From Acidobacteriota bacterium (GTDB taxonomy: Bacteria > Acidobacteriota > Vicinamibacteria > Vicinamibacterales > UBA2999): 64,000 nucleotides of DNA. The stretch spans positions 1-64,000 of the forward strand of contig JACPCS010000114.1 of NCBI GenBank assembly GCA_016184455.1, given 5' to 3'. The translations under genes were made by a program, and so were the position numbers. Shown here piece by piece: positions 60,728 to 64,000 of this stretch. How positions within the stretch are numbered: position 1 is the stretch's first letter; every line of letters starts with the position of its first letter. The notes beneath the pieces were generated by a model, which worked only from the letters and a program-made list of their open reading frames with translations, searched no databases and was not told the origin of the DNA.

Positions 60728-62623
60728 CTACATTTCCACCTGTACCCCGAGCTCGACGACACGCTCGGGGGGCAGGCGGAAGTAGGCCGTGGCGCGCACC
60801 GCGTTGCGCGCCATCAGCACGAAGAGCTTCTCGCGCCAGACCGCCATGCCCCGCTCGGGCGACACGATGATCGTCTCCCGCCCCAGGAAATAGGTGACGT
60901 CGTCGAGATCCATCTCGACGCCCTGCGCGTGCGCCCGCATCAGCGCATTCGGCACGTCGGGGTCCTCCATGAACCCGTACCGGACGCGCACGCTGTAGAT
61001 GTCGTGGCCAAGGCGCTGGACGGAAACCCGGTCCTCGGGGCGGACGTGCGGCGTCTGGGCGGTGGTGACCATGAGCACGATCACGTGCTGGTGCAGCACC
61101 TTGTTGTAGCGAAGGTTGTGCACCAGCGCGGGCGGGGTGCCGGTGGGGTTCGCGGTCATGAAGACAGCCGTCCCCGGCACGCGCTGGGGCGCCTGTGCCG
61201 CGACCTGTGCGATGAACTCTTCCAGCGGAATCGAGCGCGCGGTCAGGCGCTCGGCGACGAGCCGCCGCCCCGTCCGCCAGGTCGTCATCAGCGTGAAGGC
61301 GATAGCGGCCACCGCGAGCGTCACCCAGCCGCCGTGAAGGATCTTCAGCGCGTTGGCGCCGAAGAACGCCAGGTCGATCGTCAGGAAGGTGCCGCTCAGC
61401 GCGAGCGCCCCCGCCAGGGGCCAGCGCCAGCGCTCGGTCGCGACAATGAAGAGCAGCAGCTCGTCGATCACCATCGTCAGGGTGACGGCGATGCCATATG
61501 CGGCGGCCACCGCCCCCGACGACCGGAAGCCGATGACGATGGCGACGGTGGCGATCATCAGGGCCCAGTTCACCTGCGGCACGTAGATCTGGCCCATCGC
61601 CCGGGCGGAGGTGTGCTCGACGTCGAGCCGCGGCGCGAGCCCCAGCTGGATGGCCTGACGCGTGATGGAAAAGGAGCCGGAGATGAGCGCCTGCGACGCA
61701 ATGATCGCCGCGGTCGTGGCAAGGACGACGAGCGGCCCGAGCGCCCAGGAAGGCGCGAGCAGAAAGAAGGGCTGCGACGCCGCGGGCTGGAGCAGCAGCA
61801 GCGCGCCTTGCCCGAGGTAGTTGAGGACCAGGGCGGGCAGGACCAGGGCGAACCACGCCAGGCGGATCGGATGCTTGCCGAAATGCCCCATGTCCGCGTA
61901 CAGCGCCTCGCCCCCGGTGACGACGAGGAACACGGCGCCGAGGACCGCAAACCCCGGCAGGCCGTTCTCGAGGAAGAAGCGCAACGCATGACGCGGATCG
62001 AAGGCGGCGAGGACGGCTGGCGCGCGCACGATCCAGGTCACGCCCAGGGCGGCAATCGTGAGGAACCAGACGATCACGATCGGGCCGAAGAGGCCGCCCA
62101 CCCGGTGCGTGCCGAACTGCTGGATGACGAAGAGGGCGACGAGGATCGCGACGGTGGCGGGCACGACGTAGGGGGTCAGGAGCGGCGTGATGACCGACAG
62201 CCCTTCCACGGCGCCGAGCACCGAGATGGCCGGCGTGATCATCCCGTCGCCGTAGAGGAGCGCGGTGCCGAAGATGCCGAGCGCGATGAGCATGGGCCGG
62301 CCGACCGCGAGCCGTGTGCCGCTCTCTGGTTGTCCCTTGCGGCCCGGGATGAGCGAGGTCAGCGCGAGGATGCCGCCTTCCCCCTCGTTGTCGGCCCGCA
62401 TGACGATCGCGACGTACTTGACCGAGATGACGAGCGCGAGCGCGTAGATGATGAGCGAGAGCACGCCGAGCACGTTGTCGTGGGTCGGCGGCACCGGATG
62501 CGTGCCGAAGAAGCACTCGCGCAGCGCGTAGAGGGGGCTCGTGCCGATGTCGCCGTAGACGACCCCCAGAGTGGTCACCGTCAGCGGCAGCAGCGCGCTG
62601 CGGTGTGTGTGGGTGGCGGACAC
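60728..62623 (-). CDS. kup: low-affinity potassium uptake protein Kup
   Basis: This 631-residue K+/H+ symporter has twelve predicted transmembrane helices. Family marks are [20 protein letters not shown] near the N-terminus, [38 protein letters not shown] and [13 protein letters not shown]. The C-terminal about 150 residues form the cytosolic domain. GTG 62623 is eight bases after TATACT, with no Shine-Dalgarno. Confidence 0.95.
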   Translation of the reverse strand: MSATHTHRSALLPLTVTTLGVVYGDIGTSPLYALRECFFGTHPVPPTHDNVLGVLSLIIYALALVISVKYVAIVMRADNEGEGGILALTSLIPGRKGQPESGTRLAVGRPMLIALGIFGTALLYGDGMITPAISVLGAVEGLSVITPLLTPYVVPATVAILVALFVIQQFGTHRVGGLFGPIVIVWFLTIAALGVTWIVRAPAVLAAFDPRHALRFFLENGLPGFAVLGAVFLVVTGGEALYADMGHFGKHPIRLAWFALVLPALVLNYLGQGALLLLQPAASQPFFLLAPSWALGPLVVLATTAAIIASQALISGSFSITRQAIQLGLAPRLDVEHTSARAMGQIYVPQVNWALMIATVAIVIGFRSSGAVAAAYGIAVTLTMVIDELLLFIVATERWRWPLAGALALSGTFLTIDLAFFGANALKILHGGWVTLAVAAIAFTLMTTWRTGRRLVAERLTARSIPLEEFIAQVAAQAPQRVPGTAVFMTANPTGTPPALVHNLRYNKVLHQHVIVLMVTTAQTPHVRPEDRVSVQRLGHDIYSVRVRYGFMEDPDVPNALMRAHAQGVEMDLDDVTYFLGRETIIVSPERGMAVWREKLFVLMARNAVRATAYFRLPPERVVELGVQVEM

Positions 62624-62705
62624 GAGGCCCCAGTATAATCACGGTTCCCCCGCCTTCGCCGCGACGGTCGGGTCCCGTAGCGCCCCGACGAGTCAGCGCT
62701 GGCAA

Positions 62706-62726
62706 GCGGTCCGCAATGCGGACCGC
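62706..62726. repeat. 9-bp-stem palindrome upstream of the acylphosphatase gene
   Basis: GCGGTCCGC and GCGGACCGC are perfect arms around AAT, 16 bases before the acylphosphatase ATG. Confidence 0.85.
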
Positions 62727-62742
62727 AGGGGCGAGGCAGGCC

Positions 62743-63015
62743 ATGCGCGTCGCACGGCGATTCCTGATCAGCGGGCGCGTCCAGGCCGTGGGCTTCCGGT
62801 TCTTCACCGAGGAGGTCGCGCGGCGTGAGGGGGTCACGGGCTGGGTGCGCAATCTGCCGGACGGCCGGGTCGAGGCATACGTCGAAGGGGAGGCCGATGC
62901 GGTGACGCGCGTGGAGCGCGCACTGCGCCAGGGACCGCCGAGCGCGCGCGTGGACTCGGTGGAGACCGAGACGGAGGCGCCGAGCGGCGCGCTCCTGGAT
63001 TTCAGGATTCGCTGA
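62743..63015 (+). CDS. acyP: acylphosphatase
   Basis: This 90-residue cytosolic enzyme hydrolyses acyl-phosphates. [17 protein letters not shown] contains the catalytic Arg and phosphate loop, and [20 protein letters not shown] contains the catalytic Asn. It spans one ferredoxin-like fold of normal size. ATG 62743 starts at the conserved N-terminus. The adenine phosphoribosyltransferase gene follows after three bases. Confidence 0.95.
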   Translation: MRVARRFLISGRVQAVGFRFFTEEVARREGVTGWVRNLPDGRVEAYVEGEADAVTRVERALRQGPPSARVDSVETETEAPSGALLDFRIR

Positions 63016-63018
63016 CGC

Positions 63019-63531
63019 ATGGATCTCAAACAGCACATCCGCCACGTGCCCGACTTTCCGAAGCCGGGCATCCTGTTCTACGACATCACGACGCTCCTGC
63101 GGCACCCGACCGGGCTGAAGACGGCCATCGACCGGCTTGCCGCGCCTTACGAGAGCGTGCGCATCGACGTCGTCGTCGGCATCGAGAGCCGCGGCTTCAT
63201 TCTCGGCGCGGCCGTCGCCGAGCGCCTCGGCGCGGGGTTCATTCCGGTGCGCAAGCCAGGGAAGCTCCCGGCCCGGGCGATCAAAGAGATCTACGACCTG
63301 GAGTACGGGAAGGACGCGCTCGAGATCCACGCCGACGCCGTCGAGAATGGCCAGCGCGTGCTCATCGTCGATGACGTGCTGGCGACGGGCGGCACCGCAG
63401 CGGCCACGACGCAGCTCGTGCGGAAGCTGGGCGGAGAGCTGCACGGCCTGGCATTCCTGATCGAGCTCCTGGCGCTCAACGGAAAATCGAAGCTGGCGGG
63501 CGAGAACGTCTACTCGGTGCTGCAGTTCTAG
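63019..63531 (+). CDS. apt: adenine phosphoribosyltransferase
   Basis: This 170-residue purine-salvage enzyme makes AMP from adenine and PRPP. The family start [30 protein letters not shown], and the PRPP motif [14 protein letters not shown] are all intact. Length is normal. It is co-transcribed with acyP. Confidence 0.96.
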   Translation: MDLKQHIRHVPDFPKPGILFYDITTLLRHPTGLKTAIDRLAAPYESVRIDVVVGIESRGFILGAAVAERLGAGFIPVRKPGKLPARAIKEIYDLEYGKDALEIHADAVENGQRVLIVDDVLATGGTAAATTQLVRKLGGELHGLAFLIELLALNGKSKLAGENVYSVLQF

Positions 63532-63664
63532 GGCGCGCCGGGTCCGCGGCCGCTCGAGCGTGCCGGCCGGGGAGACCGGCCTACGTGCGATTGGATGTAC
63601 GTAGGGCGGCCCGCGAGAGCACCAGCAACGCTGGCGCAGCGGGCCCGCCAGGGGCCATAGACGT
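63532..63664. repeat. nested palindromic repeats in a convergent gap
   Basis: The gap between convergent apt and the NtrC-type gene contains CGGCCTACGTGC with GTACGTAGGGCGG, then CCAGC/GCTGG (63622-63634) nested within GGCGGCCCGC and GCGGGCCCGCC. It belongs to the same repeat class as 20283-20319 and could terminate both genes. Confidence 0.6.
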
Positions 63665-64000
63665 CTACGCTGCGGGGACGCTCAGGCGCTGCAGCTTGTC
63701 GATGAAGGTCGTCCGGCTCAAGTTGAGGAGCCGCGCGGCCTGGCGCTTGTTGCCGCCGGTCTTCTCCAGGCAGCGCATGATCAGATCGCGCTCGAGCTCC
63801 GACACCACCGACGTGAAGTTGATTCCCTCGTCGGGGATCGTGACCGCGGGAATCGCGGGCGCGCTCGTCGGATGGTGCACTTCCTCCGGCAGCGCCTCGG
63901 GTCCGATGTCAGGCTGGGTGAGGCTCATCGCCACCGCGTGCTCGACGGCGTTCTCGAACTGGCGGATGTTGCCGGGCCAGTGATACGCCATCAGGACGCG
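63665..64000 (-). CDS. NtrC-type sigma54-dependent regulator, C-terminal part
   Basis: The gene is cut by the right edge of the window. The visible end reads MAYHWPGNIRQFENAVEHAV, the last part of a sigma54 AAA+ activator domain (WPGNxRxLxN), then a linker and a Fis-type helix-turn-helix (DLIMRCLEKTGGNKRQAARL, then LNLSRTTFIDKLQRLSV). Upstream sensory and Walker motifs are outside the window. It should activate sigma54 promoters on a signal not visible here. Confidence 0.85.
   Translation of the reverse strand, partial: RVLMAYHWPGNIRQFENAVEHAVAMSLTQPDIGPEALPEEVHHPTSAPAIPAVTIPDEGINFTSVVSELERDLIMRCLEKTGGNKRQAARLLNLSRTTFIDKLQRLSVPAA

Noticed and set aside
1-64000. tRNA, rRNA, insertion sequences, phage or integrase genes
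   Set aside because: None were recognised on either strand; the repeats are all short and without a transposase.

Overview
The window is very GC-rich, gene-dense bacterial chromosome. Gene content points to a Gram-negative-type, free-living heterotroph, most likely an acidobacterium of the Vicinamibacteria kind. The signs are the hspR-dnaJ-clpB order, RNase J, class I ilvC, a DACNV-type sensor protein, PD40 and M28 exported proteins, an RND pump, and many dispersed palindromic and short-period repeats. This placement is inference from gene content; no rRNA or marker phylogeny is present. No tRNA, rRNA, CRISPR array, transposase, integrase or phage gene was found.

Layout. 1-371 holds no gene I can support. 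372-8704 carries an acyl-CoA synthetase, a JAMM peptidase, a glycosyltransferase set, leucyl aminopeptidase (pepA), a small membrane protein and a cell-wall amidase. 8688-16774 is a long minus-strand housekeeping run: ftsK, RNase J, rsmA, a beta-propeller protein, a zincin, nth, a DUF3467 protein and lexA, with several 4-base stop/start overlaps. 16923-23485 is a plus-strand run: an exported protein, recG, rsmD, coaD, an aspartate aminotransferase and an FAD-linked oxidase. 23486-27194 has a peroxiredoxin remnant, an ArnT/PMT-like glycosyltransferase, a CoA-binding protein, a CDGSH protein and a glycine-rich lipoprotein. 27362-32479 is a complete ilvB-ilvN-ilvC-ilvD operon for branched-chain amino acids. 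32480-36140 is the most unusual stretch: an HtrA remnant, then a minus-strand cluster of a DisA_N/DACNV-like sensor, a stand-alone receiver, an HtrA-fold protein without any catalytic residue, and a LuxR-type regulator. 36255-42200 is proteostasis: ftsH and the hspR-dnaJ-clpB heat-shock operon with a clear sigma70 promoter. 42282-53787 has a TerC transporter, an M28 peptidase with a PD40 partner, a class A PBP and an RND tripartite pump whose outer-membrane channel gene is broken by an exact 22-bp tandem duplication. 53865-64000 has an M48 peptidase, a beta-barrel protein, a degenerate serine hydrolase, a DUF4390 protein, a metallo-beta-lactamase remnant, a bacilliredoxin, a DUF4214/EF-hand/lectin-like protein, kup, acylphosphatase, apt and the 3' end of an NtrC-type regulator that runs off the right edge.

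The strongest non-gene signal is the repeat load. There are (i) 7- or 9-nt-period arrays, often made of a half and its reverse complement, at about a dozen gene borders and once inside ftsK; (ii) a CTCAGGGC-type palindrome that also sits in frame inside several proteins; (iii) a 24-bp repeat shared between the amidase linker and a peroxiredoxin remnant; (iv) a 70-bp block plus a covarying hairpin present twice, 21 kb apart; and (v) a perfect 32-bp inverted repeat covering a start codon. Several of these supply Shine-Dalgarno sequences, start codons or stop codons to neighbouring genes. A second theme is AT-rich -10-like hexamers 5-9 nt before start codons in seven genes, which suggests leaderless transcripts.
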